Source of the DNA: DASXRC01 sp036506495
Lineage (GTDB): Bacteria; Actinomycetota; Actinomycetes; Mycobacteriales; Micromonosporaceae
DNA length: 51,649 bases
Reading direction: 5' to 3'
Assembly: GCA_036506495.1 (NCBI GenBank)
Contig: DASXRQ010000220.1
Coordinates: 1-51,649 of the forward strand
The notes below the pieces were generated by a model. It did no database searches, had not been told where the DNA came from, and was given only the letters and a program-made list of their open reading frames with translations. Made by a program: the position numbers and the translations under genes. This document shows positions 8,279 to 15,463 of this stretch, one piece after another; the first letter of the stretch is position 1; every line of letters starts with the position of its first letter.

Positions 8279-9968
8279 CGTGACCCCCGGCGCGCGCCGC
8301 GTTGCGGATCGATCGCAGCCGGTGCAGCACCTCCGAGCCGCCGCGACCGAAGTGGTCGTGCAGTTCGCGGTACTCGGCGTACAGCTCGCGGTAGGCGGCC
8401 GCGGCGGTCGGCCGCGGCGTGTAGGCCGCGCGTCGGACCGAGCCCATCGCGGCCGCGGCGGTGTGGATGTCCGGGTACGCGCCGGCGGCCACCGCCGCGT
8501 GGATCGCCGAGCCGAGCGCCGAGCCCTGATCAGAGCCGACGCTGATCGGCCGGTCCAGCACGTCGGCGTACACCTGCATCACGAACGGATTCTTGACCAG
8601 CCCGCCGGCCGCGACGAACTCCTGCACCGGCACGCCCGCCTCGTCGAACGCCGCCAGGATCGTCCTGGCCCCGAACGCCGTCGCCTCCACCACCGCCCGG
8701 TAGACGTCCTCGGCCCGGGTGTCCAGGGTCAGCCCCACGATCACCCCGGAGAGGTGGTGGTCGACGAGGATCGAGCGGTTGCCGTTCAGCCAGTCCAGGG
8801 CGAGCAGGCCGTGCTGGCCCACCGCCTGCCGGGCGGCCAGCCGGCTGAGGTGCTCGTGCACGCTCACCCCCGCCTCCGCGGCCGCGGTCCGGTAGGCCTC
8901 CGGCAGGGCGTGGTCGGCGACCCACGCGAACAGGTCCCCGACGCCGCTCTGCCCGGCCTCGTAGCCCCACTGCCCCGGCACGATGCCGCCGTACACCACG
9001 CCGCACATGCCGGGCACCTCGTACACCGACTCGGCGCTCATGACATGGCAGGTCGAGGTCCCCATGATGGCAACCAGCTGCCCGGGCCCGGTGGCCTGCA
9101 CAGCGGCCGGTGTGACGTGGGCATCGACGTTGCCGACCGCGACGGTGATCCCGACCGGCAGCCCGGTCCAGCCCGCCGCCTCGGCCGTGAGGGTCCCGGC
9201 CGCGTCGCCCAGCTGGGAGAGCGGGAACTCAATCTTGCCGGTGACGACGTCGGCGAAGCGTGGATCGAGCTTCCCTAGATACTCCGCCGGGGGGTAGCGG
9301 CCACCCTGGTGGATTCCCTTGTACCCGGCCGTGCAGACGTTGCGCGTCTCGCGGCCGCACAGCTGCCAGATGATCCAGTCCGCCCCCTCGATCCACCGCA
9401 CGCAGCGGTCGTAGACCTCTGGATCCTCCTCCAGCACCTGAAGGGCCTTGGCGAACTGCCACTCAGAGGAAATCTTCCCGCCGTAGCGGGACAGCCAGGG
9501 CTGGGCCATCTCGGCCGCGACCGCGTTGATCCGGTCCGCTTGCGGCTGGGCGGCGTGGTGCTTCCACAGCTTCGCGTACGCGTGGGGCCGGCCGCGCAGG
9601 GCGTCGAGCCGGCACAGCGGCGTGCCGTCTGCCAGCACTGGCAGCGGCGTGGAGGCGGTGAAGTCGGTGCCGATGCCGATGACGTCCTCTGTCCGTACGC
9701 CCCCGGCGGCCACGGCCTGCGGGACCGCCGTGCGGAGGACCTCGAGCCAGTCACCTGGGTCCTGGAGGGCCCAGTCCGGGGGCAGGGGGGCGCCGGTGGC
9801 CGGCAGCCGCTCGCTGATCACGCCGTGCCGGAACGCGTGAACGGCGCTGCCCAGCTCCGCACCGTCGCGCACCCGGACGACCACCGCCCGGCCCGACAGG
9901 GTCCCGAAGTCGACCCCGACAACGCACGGTTCTGCGTTCACGTCAACACCACCCGGCCCCTTCGACAC
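8271..9968 (-). CDS. araB: L-ribulokinase (FGGY family)
   Basis: Phosphorylates L-ribulose, the second step of arabinose use. The 565-residue product starts the kinase fold with VVGVDFGTLSGRAVVVRV, the ribulokinase signature. It continues with GIGTDFTASTPLPV, the IMGTSTCHVM nucleotide-site region, the conserved GYEAGQSGVGDLFAW, and a C-terminal AAGGLVKNPFVMQVYADVL / SDQGSALGSAIHAAVAAGAY block. GTG 9968 is chosen because it directly follows the TGA of a short upstream frame that has a strong ribosome binding site. An in-frame GTG at 9941 (VNAEPC), preceded by GGGTGG, is a good alternative. First gene of the araBDA unit, with a candidate operator about 95 bases upstream. Confidence 0.95.
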   Translation of the reverse strand: MSKGPGGVDVNAEPCVVGVDFGTLSGRAVVVRVRDGAELGSAVHAFRHGVISERLPATGAPLPPDWALQDPGDWLEVLRTAVPQAVAAGGVRTEDVIGIGTDFTASTPLPVLADGTPLCRLDALRGRPHAYAKLWKHHAAQPQADRINAVAAEMAQPWLSRYGGKISSEWQFAKALQVLEEDPEVYDRCVRWIEGADWIIWQLCGRETRNVCTAGYKGIHQGGRYPPAEYLGKLDPRFADVVTGKIEFPLSQLGDAAGTLTAEAAGWTGLPVGITVAVGNVDAHVTPAAVQATGPGQLVAIMGTSTCHVMSAESVYEVPGMCGVVYGGIVPGQWGYEAGQSGVGDLFAWVADHALPEAYRTAAAEAGVSVHEHLSRLAARQAVGQHGLLALDWLNGNRSILVDHHLSGVIVGLTLDTRAEDVYRAVVEATAFGARTILAAFDEAGVPVQEFVAAGGLVKNPFVMQVYADVLDRPISVGSDQGSALGSAIHAAVAAGAYPDIHTAAAAMGSVRRAAYTPRPTAAAAYRELYAEYRELHDHFGRGGSEVLHRLRSIRNAARAGGHDG

Positions 9969-10004
9969 TCATCGCGCGCCCCGCCGCCGCAGCACCGCGT
10001 GCAT
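9969..10004 (-). CDS. Possible 11-codon leader frame directly before araB
   Basis: ATG 10004 lies two bases after GGAGGT, a better ribosome binding site than any at the araB start. It encodes MHAVLRRRGAR and its TGA (9969-9971) is followed without a gap by the araB GTG at 9968. Such abutting frames usually mean reinitiation-coupled translation. The spacing from GGAGGT to the ATG is short, so efficiency is uncertain. Confidence 0.35.
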   Translation of the reverse strand: MHAVLRRRGAR

Positions 10005-10060
10005 GGACCTCCGCCGGAGCCGAGCGCGGCAGTGGTCTGACCCTGCATCAGGGTACTCCA

Positions 10061-10077
10061 ATTGTGAACGTTAACAT
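10061..10077 (-). promoter_or_regulatory. Candidate AraR-type operator upstream of araB
   Basis: ATTGTGAACGTTAACAT contains the near-palindrome TGTGAACGTTAACA (12 of 14 positions symmetric, TGTnAACGTTnACA), the form typical of LacI-family operators. It overlaps the stop of the upstream aldo/keto reductase gene and lies about 95 bases before araB. The same 17-mer with one change occurs in reverse at 11335-11351, ahead of the CUT2 importer. A separate small inverted repeat, ACCCTG-CAT-CAGGGT, lies just downstream at 10040-10054. Confidence 0.65.
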
Positions 10078-11096
10078 GGACCGACGTCAAGCGCGGCGGA
10101 CCACCTGCTCGGCCCGGAACCGGCACCGGTCGCAGTGAGGGCGCCCGCGATCTCGTCCACGTCCTCGGTGGACAGTGTCAGCCCGGCGGCGACCACCATG
10201 TCATCGATCTGGGCCGGGCGCCGCGCGCCGACGATCGCTCCGGTGACGCCGGGCCAGGCGAGCGTCCAGGCGACGGCGACCGCCGCGACCGTGACCCCGT
10301 GCCGGGCCGCGACCGGGCGCAGCGCGTCGACCAGGCGCAGATTGCGGGCCAGCAGTTCGCCGGTGTACTGGCGCGCGGTGCGCCGCCAGTCGTTCGCCGG
10401 CAGCGCGGCCACCCGCCCGGCGCTGAACGAACCGGACAGCAACCCGGACTCCATCGGGCTGTACACGATGACTCCGGTGGCGTGTGCGACGCACCAGGCG
10501 ATCACGTCGGCGGCGTCGCGGCGCAGGAGCGACAGCGGCGGCTGGAGGCTGTCTACGTGGCCGATCTTCTCAGCCGCGTCGAGCTCACCCGTGTCGTGAT
10601 TGGACAGTCCGATGGCCCGGACCGTACCCGCCGCCTTCAGGTCGACCATCACTTGCCAGTATTCCTCCAGCGTGGGTCCGTGCTGCGGCGGCCAGTGGAC
10701 CTGTAGCAGGTCGAGCCGCTCGAGACGTAACCGGCGCAGCGACTGCTCGACCTCCCACCGGATCCAGCGAGCGTCGCGCTGCTGTGGTCCCATCGGGTTG
10801 GCCGGGTCCCAGCGCAGCCCGCACTTGGTGAACACGTACGGCCGCTCGTCCCCGGGGAGGCCGGCCAGAGCCGCGCCGACGACCTCCTCGGAATGCCCCA
10901 ACCCGTAGATCGGCGCGGTGTCCAGCCAGTTGATGCCGGCCGCGACCGCCGTCCGGATCGTGGCGATCGACTCCGCATCGTCCTGCGGCCCCCAGGCATG
11001 CTCCCAACCCTCGCCGCCGATCGCCCACGCACCGAGGCCGACGGTGGTGATCTGCATGCCAGTGCCCCCGAGAGCGCGAGTCGGTGGGGCAGGCAT
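10071..11096 (-). CDS. Aldo/keto reductase
   Basis: A 341-residue NAD(P)H-dependent oxidoreductase with the TIM-barrel AKR pattern. It shows VGLGAWAIGG near the N-terminus and NWLDTAPIYGLGHSEEVVG with catalytic Asp and Tyr. YVFTKCGLRW supplies the active-site Lys, and LDLLQVHWPP the active-site His. YSPMESGLLSG and AIVGARRPAQIDD mark the cofactor site. ATG 11096 is chosen for its very strong ribosome binding site, GGAGGAGGAGGAA; longer in-frame starts lack one. It precedes araBDA on the same strand, and its stop codon sits inside the operator at 10061-10077. It may act on a sugar or sugar aldehyde, but the substrate is not shown. Confidence 0.9.
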   Translation of the reverse strand: MPAPPTRALGGTGMQITTVGLGAWAIGGEGWEHAWGPQDDAESIATIRTAVAAGINWLDTAPIYGLGHSEEVVGAALAGLPGDERPYVFTKCGLRWDPANPMGPQQRDARWIRWEVEQSLRRLRLERLDLLQVHWPPQHGPTLEEYWQVMVDLKAAGTVRAIGLSNHDTGELDAAEKIGHVDSLQPPLSLLRRDAADVIAWCVAHATGVIVYSPMESGLLSGSFSAGRVAALPANDWRRTARQYTGELLARNLRLVDALRPVAARHGVTVAAVAVAWTLAWPGVTGAIVGARRPAQIDDMVVAAGLTLSTEDVDEIAGALTATGAGSGPSRWSAALDVGPC

Positions 11097-11334
11097 ACTT
11101 CCTCCTCCTCCATGGATCGATGCCGGCGGCGCAGGCACGGTCGCTCCCGGCGCGAGCCAACCGCGGTCGGGGCTGATGCCGGCAACGTAGCCGCGCCGTC
11201 GCGCAGGCGTCAATCGCGCACGTGTCCTGGTTCATCTAACCGTCTATTGTGGACGAGCCGGACGATTTACCGTTGCCTCGCGCGCTCCCGGAAACTCTTC
11301 GGGAACGCGGTTGGCGACCTCTTGACGTGCGGCT

Positions 11335-11351
11335 ATGTTAACGCTCACAAT
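11335..11351 (+). promoter_or_regulatory. Second copy of the AraR-type operator
   Basis: Read on the plus strand this is ATGTTAACGCTCACAAT, the reverse complement of the araB operator with one substitution. In both places the site is oriented the same way towards the genes it would control, and each is soon followed by GTACC. TTGACG at 11322-11327 just upstream is a possible -35 box. It lies ahead of the aldose 1-epimerase remnant and the CUT2 importer, so it probably brings the importer under the same repressor as araBDA. Confidence 0.6.
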
Positions 11352-11509
11352 CGCGGGGTACCAGGGTTGTCCGGGATTCGATCACGGGCTGTGGGCGCCG
11401 GAGCTCCGACACCGGGTGCCGCCGGGACCGGGTCCGGATCGCGAGCCGCCAGGTCCTGACGCGTCATCCCATTCGGAGGTCCCGCTGCCGACCACATGCA
11501 CGAAGGAGG

Positions 11510-11786
11510 GACGATGCACAACCCCGGCGCGCGCATCCGCGACGGTTCCAGCAGCTGGTCTTCGGCCGTGGGTACAACCACAACTTCGTGCTCAATCGGC
11601 ACGACACGACGACGGCACGCTGGTGGGCACCAGCGGGCGCGGGTGCCGCCAGGGCGAGGGTTTCGCCCTCGAAACCCAGCACTACCCCGACTCTCCGAGC
11701 CACCCGGACTTCCGTCGACGGCGCTCAGGGTCGGTGACACGTACCAGACCACGACCATCTACCAGTTCTCGACGACACGGCACTGA
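11510..11786 (+). pseudogene. Remnant of aldose 1-epimerase (galM), C-terminal pieces only
   Basis: Three frames together spell the end of a sugar mutarotase. RIRDG leads, after loss of one T near 11547, into QQLVFGRGYNHNFVLNRHD, which holds the conserved GYDHNFVLN-type motif with its His. A jump then reaches DGTLVGTSGR and QGEGFALETQHYPDSPSHPD, the canonical substrate-binding block. After loss of one C at about 11714 it continues STALRVGDTYQTTTIYQFST and stops at 11784-11786. About 40 residues normally found between NFVLN and DGTLVG are missing, and so is the whole N-terminal two thirds. This is a true deletion remnant. It sits between the operator and the importer genes, so galM was probably once the first gene of this unit. 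The flanking stretches 11236-11510 and 11787-11986 hold no other gene I can see. Confidence 0.75.
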
Positions 11787-11986
11787 GCCGCGCGCGGTCC
11801 CGCGTACCGGCGGGGTCGTGACGGTTCACGGCACGACGCACGGGTGACTCGGACGTCGCGCCGCCCTCACGGCGGCCGAGCCACCGCGGCTCGTAGGCCG
11901 ACCACACCGTGGCGTCGCTGTCGAACCCCCCTTCGGTTCAGCACCCGCTGGCAGGGCAGCCATGGGTCGGCGGTGAGGAGGTCTTG

Positions 11987-13114
11987 ATGAGTAAGGTTCA
12001 CCCCAAGGTCGAGGAAGCGGTTGACACCCTCGACCTCAACCCGGTCACTCGGCGAAGGCTCCTGGCTGGAACCGGGTTGGCCAGCGCCTCGCTCGCGGCG
12101 ACGGCGCTGCTATCCGCGTGCAGCAAGAAGGAAGAAGCGGCCACCGGGTCGATCGGCAACTTCCCGAAGACGCCGAAATGGAAATGGGTCTTCGTCTGCC
12201 ACGTCACGACCAATTCGTTCTTCACCCCGACCCAGTACGGCGCCGAGGACGCCTGCAAGCTGCTGGGCACCTCGTTCCAGTGGACCGGGTCGAAGGACTC
12301 GATCGTGGCCGAGATGGTCAACGCGATCAACACCGCGGTCAGTTCCAAGGCCGACGGCATCGCGGTGGCCGTGGTCGACAAGAGCGCCTTCCGCGGGCCC
12401 ATCGACTCCGCGCTCGACGCCGGGATCCCGGTCGTGTCGTACAACGCCGACGGCGCCCGCGACGACCCGGGCAGCAACCGGCTGGCGTACATCGGCCAAG
12501 GCCTCTACGAGTCCGGGTACGCGCTGGGTCAGCGGGCGCTGACCAAGCTGGACTCGGGCGACGTGGCGGCGTTCATCGCCACCCCAGGTCAGCTGAACAT
12601 CCAGCCGCGCATCGACGGCGCGCAGCAGGCGTTCAAGGACTCCGGCAAGCCCGTGAACGTCACCGCGGTGTCTACCAACGCCGACGTGACCAAGGGCCTG
12701 TCCATCATCGACGCGTACGCCCAGGGCCACTCGAACCTGGCCGGCATGCTCGCGGTGGACGCGGGCTCCACCTCGTCGGTGGGCCAGACGGTGGCCAAGT
12801 ACAAGATGCGCGACAAGGGCCTCAAGGTGGCCGGCGGTTTCGACCTGGTACCCGAGACGCTGACCGCGATCAAGAACGGCGATCTCGACTACACCATCGA
12901 CCAGCAGCCGTACCTGCAGGGCTTCCTGCCGGTCCTCGCCCTGTACCTCTACAAGCTGTCCGGCGGTCTGATCTTCCCGGTGCAGACCAACACCGGTCTG
13001 CTGTTCGTCACGAAGGACACCGTCGATCCGTACCAGTCCACGAAGAGCCGGTACGAGGGGTCCGACAGCTCGCCGAAGCTCATCAACCGCAGCGGGCAGA
13101 TCGCGCACGCCTAA
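11987..13114 (+). CDS. CUT2-type sugar ABC transporter, substrate-binding lipoprotein
   Basis: A 375-residue exported receptor. The N-terminus has a twin-arginine-like NPVTRRRLLAG, a hydrophobic stretch and the lipobox LLSAC with Cys at about residue 45. The mature part is a ribose-binding-protein-like fold: WVFVCHVTTNSFFTPTQYGA, KADGIAVAVVDKSAF, AGIPVVSYNADG, LAYIGQGLYESGYALG and LDYTIDQQPYLQGFLPV. The start at 11987 follows GAGGAGG. It is followed by a RbsC-like permease and a single-domain ATPase, the FrcBCA gene set. The operator at 11335 suggests arabinose or an arabinoside as ligand; the fold alone does not show which sugar. Confidence 0.9.
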   Translation: MSKVHPKVEEAVDTLDLNPVTRRRLLAGTGLASASLAATALLSACSKKEEAATGSIGNFPKTPKWKWVFVCHVTTNSFFTPTQYGAEDACKLLGTSFQWTGSKDSIVAEMVNAINTAVSSKADGIAVAVVDKSAFRGPIDSALDAGIPVVSYNADGARDDPGSNRLAYIGQGLYESGYALGQRALTKLDSGDVAAFIATPGQLNIQPRIDGAQQAFKDSGKPVNVTAVSTNADVTKGLSIIDAYAQGHSNLAGMLAVDAGSTSSVGQTVAKYKMRDKGLKVAGGFDLVPETLTAIKNGDLDYTIDQQPYLQGFLPVLALYLYKLSGGLIFPVQTNTGLLFVTKDTVDPYQSTKSRYEGSDSSPKLINRSGQIAHA

Positions 13115-13226
13115 CCGGGTGGCTGCTCTTCCCCAACCGCGGTTTCGTGGGTGATTGTGGCGGCAACGGCCGCCACAATCACCCCGGGGAGGCCGGAGGA
13201 GACATCCACGAGGAGGACGGCAAACC

Positions 13227-14276
13227 GTGAGTGAGACTGTCCAAGTCATCGAACCCGCGGAGCGGGCCGGCCCCCCGCCCGAGCCTGCTAGACGGCGAAC
13301 CATCCTGACCCTGCTGCGCGACACGTTCCTGCAACGGCGCGAGGCGAGCGTACTCATCGTCGCCCTGGCCCTGATGGTCTATTTCGAGTACAACCGCTCG
13401 ATCTTCCTCAGCCAGGGCAATCTGCTCAACATCGCACAGGCCACGGCGCCCACCGCGATCGTCGCCACCGGCATCGTCCTGCTGCTGGTCAGCGGCGAGA
13501 TCGACCTGTCGGTCGGCATGACGTTCGCGCTGGCCCCGTTTCTGATGCACTACTTCGCCGACTTCTACCATGTGCCCTCGATCCCGGCGATCCTCCTGGC
13601 GCTCGTGGTCGCGGCCGGCATCGGCTGGTTCAACGGGTTCGTCTCGATCATCTTGCGGGTGCCGTCGTTCGTCGCCACGCTCGGCACCTTCTACGCATTG
13701 CAGGGCTTCGTGCTGACCACGTCGCACGCGTACCCCGCCGAGATCCCCAAGGGCATGGACGGCGCGATACGGCAGTGGATCGGCCCGCCGTCAGGCTGGG
13801 CCGAGCTGATCTGGGCGGTGCTGATCGTCGTGGTCTTCCACTTGGTGCTGACCCGTACCCGGTGGGGCCTGCATACTGTCTCGGTCGGCGGCAACATCAT
13901 CGGCGCTACCGAGGCCGGCATCCGATCCCGCCGAATCAAGATAGGCAACTTTGTTATCGCGAGCGTGCTCGCCGGATTCGCCGGGATCGCCGAGGCGTTT
14001 CGGGTCCACACGATCGACCCAAACCTCGGCGGTGGTGCACAGATCCCGTTCCTGGCCATCTCCGCGGCGGTCATCGGCGGTACCGCGCTCGCCGGTGGCT
14101 CCGGCACGGTCGCCGGCGCATTCCTCGGCGCGCTCGTGCTCGCCGAGCTCCAGAACGGATTCAACCTCATCGGCATCAGCGCTAACCCGTACTTCCTCAT
14201 CCTGGGTGGTGCGATCCTCGTATCGATGATTGCCAACCAGTACCTGTCCCGCTTGCGGCGCACCGGGAGGACGTGA
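13227..14276 (+). CDS. CUT2-type sugar ABC transporter permease (RbsC-like)
   Basis: A 349-residue integral membrane protein with about ten hydrophobic segments. The signature IVLLLVSGEIDLSVG near residue 90 is the RbsC/AraH-type motif. It also has GWFNGFVSIILRVPSFVATL and the EAA-like AGGSGTVAGAFLGALVLAEL near the C-terminus. The GTG start at 13227 follows GAGGAGGACGG. The stop shares bases with the ATPase start (TGATG), so translation is coupled. Confidence 0.92.
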   Translation: MSETVQVIEPAERAGPPPEPARRRTILTLLRDTFLQRREASVLIVALALMVYFEYNRSIFLSQGNLLNIAQATAPTAIVATGIVLLLVSGEIDLSVGMTFALAPFLMHYFADFYHVPSIPAILLALVVAAGIGWFNGFVSIILRVPSFVATLGTFYALQGFVLTTSHAYPAEIPKGMDGAIRQWIGPPSGWAELIWAVLIVVVFHLVLTRTRWGLHTVSVGGNIIGATEAGIRSRRIKIGNFVIASVLAGFAGIAEAFRVHTIDPNLGGGAQIPFLAISAAVIGGTALAGGSGTVAGAFLGALVLAELQNGFNLIGISANPYFLILGGAILVSMIANQYLSRLRRTGRT

Positions 14277-15079
14277 TGACAGCGGAGGCGTCGCCGGCGC
14301 GGACCTGCACCGGCAATGGCACCGACGTCCTGCGGGTAGAGCACATCGTGAAGCGGTTCGGCGCGCTGACCGCGCTGCGGGACGTGAATATGCACTTGCG
14401 CAAGGGCGAGGTGCTCGGGCTGATCGGCGACAACGGGGCGGGCAAGTCCACGCTCATCAAGCTCATTTGTGGCTACCACCGGCCGGACTCCGGGCGGATC
14501 TTCGTCGACGGCGAGGAGGTCACGCTGCGCTCGGTCGACCACGCCCGCTCGATCGGCATCGACACCGTGTACCAGGATCTGGCCCTGGTGAACGAGCTCA
14601 CCGTCTACCACAACATGTTCCTCAACCGTGAGCGGGTCCGCTGGCCGTTCCTGCACAACCGGTTGATGCGCAAGCTCGCCAAGGAGCACCTCGACGACAT
14701 GGGGGTCAACATTCCCGACGTCAGCGTCGAGGTGGCCAAGCTGTCCGGTGGCCAGCGGCAGGCGATCGCGGTCGCCCGTTCGGTGTACTCGGACGCGAAG
14801 ATCCTTCTGCTCGACGAGCCGCTGGCGGCGATGGGCGCCAAGGAAGGCGCGTTGATTCTGGATCTGGTCCGCGACCTGAAGGCGCGTGGCGAGGTGTCGA
14901 TCATCATCATCGCGCACAACTACGCGCAGGTCCTCCAGGTCTGCGATCGGGTCAACGTGCTCCAGCACGGTGAGATCACGTTCGACAAGGCCACCGCGGA
15001 GACGTCGACCGAGGAGCTGACCGACCTCGTCGTGGCCGAGTATCGAACGGCTCGGGCCAAGCGGTCGGCGGGCGGCTGA
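14276..15079 (+). CDS. CUT2-type sugar ABC transporter ATPase (single domain)
   Basis: A 267-residue ATP-binding subunit with Walker A GDNGAGKST, Q-loop in VYQDLALVNELTV, signature LSGGQRQ, Walker B ILLLDEP and switch His in IIIAHN. It has one nucleotide-binding domain, like FrcA, not the two-domain RbsA/AraG form. The ATG at 14276 is preferred over the adjacent GTG at 14273 because GGGAGG is better spaced. Downstream, a short GGCC-rich hairpin (15100-15117) may end the transcript. Confidence 0.92.
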   Translation: MTAEASPARTCTGNGTDVLRVEHIVKRFGALTALRDVNMHLRKGEVLGLIGDNGAGKSTLIKLICGYHRPDSGRIFVDGEEVTLRSVDHARSIGIDTVYQDLALVNELTVYHNMFLNRERVRWPFLHNRLMRKLAKEHLDDMGVNIPDVSVEVAKLSGGQRQAIAVARSVYSDAKILLLDEPLAAMGAKEGALILDLVRDLKARGEVSIIIIAHNYAQVLQVCDRVNVLQHGEITFDKATAETSTEELTDLVVAEYRTARAKRSAGG

Positions 15080-15099
15080 CTTTCCCGGACCGACGCCGA

Positions 15100-15117
15100 C
15101 GGGCCTTCGGCGGCCCG
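15100..15117 (+). terminator. Short hairpin after the CUT2 operon
   Basis: CGGGCC / GGCCCG arms around a 6-base TTCGGC loop, 21 bases after the ATPase stop. A stable tetraloop-like loop makes it a plausible factor-independent or Rho-assisted end. There is no U tract, as is usual in actinomycetes. Confidence 0.35.
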
Positions 15118-15142
15118 GAGCCGACGCTCCGCTCCGCGCGCC

Positions 15143-15154
15143 GGAAAATTTTCC
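15143..15154 (+). promoter_or_regulatory. Candidate operator of the second LacI regulator, GH43 promoter
   Basis: GGAAAATTTTCC is a perfect 12-base palindrome, followed by GCAACTTGTT. It is 36 bases upstream of a -35-like TTGACC. The same palindrome type with the same flank occurs at 24281 next to the LacI gene itself. Confidence 0.6.
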
Positions 15155-15190
15155 GCAACTTGTTGGTCGCCAAACGTATCGACCGAAGTC

Positions 15191-15239
15191 TTGACCGTTG
15201 TCGGCCAACGGCTTTATCGTCCGGAAAGCCTTATCCGTT
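15191..15239 (+). promoter_or_regulatory. Promoter of the glycosidase unit
   Basis: TTGACC (15191-15196) and TATCGT (15215-15220) are separated by 18 bases. They are followed immediately by TCCGGAAAGCCTTATCCGTT (15220-15239), of which 16 of 20 bases recur at the equivalent place in the promoter at 24329. The remaining 225 bases to the GH43 start show no gene. Confidence 0.5.
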
Positions 15240-15463
15240 CGGCGGAAATGTCTCCGCCGAGGTGCCTAGCCGACGCTCGACCTTCCGGGGGAACGGCGTG
15301 ACACGAAGCACAGACCGGCCATCGTCCTGACATCGCAACCCGCACGACCGCACCGGCTCTCCCCCATCCGGTTGTGCGCAGCAGTGTCCGGGGCACCGCC
15401 CGGGCAACTCGGCGTGGAACTCGGCGGTGCCGTTCACTTCGACCGTCCACATCGGAGTTCACC

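Noticed and set aside
7500..9278. Long plus-strand open frames opposite araA, araD and araB
   Set aside because: Compositional shadows of well-identified minus-strand genes.
11282..11306. CCCGGAAACTCTTCGGG as a third copy of the GGAAAANTTTCC operator
   Set aside because: Only the left half matches and the symmetry is poor; flank and promoter layout do not match the two good copies.
13155..13226. N-terminal extension of the CUT2 permease
   Set aside because: The extension is Arg/Gly-rich and out of keeping with permeases; GTG 13227 follows a good ribosome binding site.
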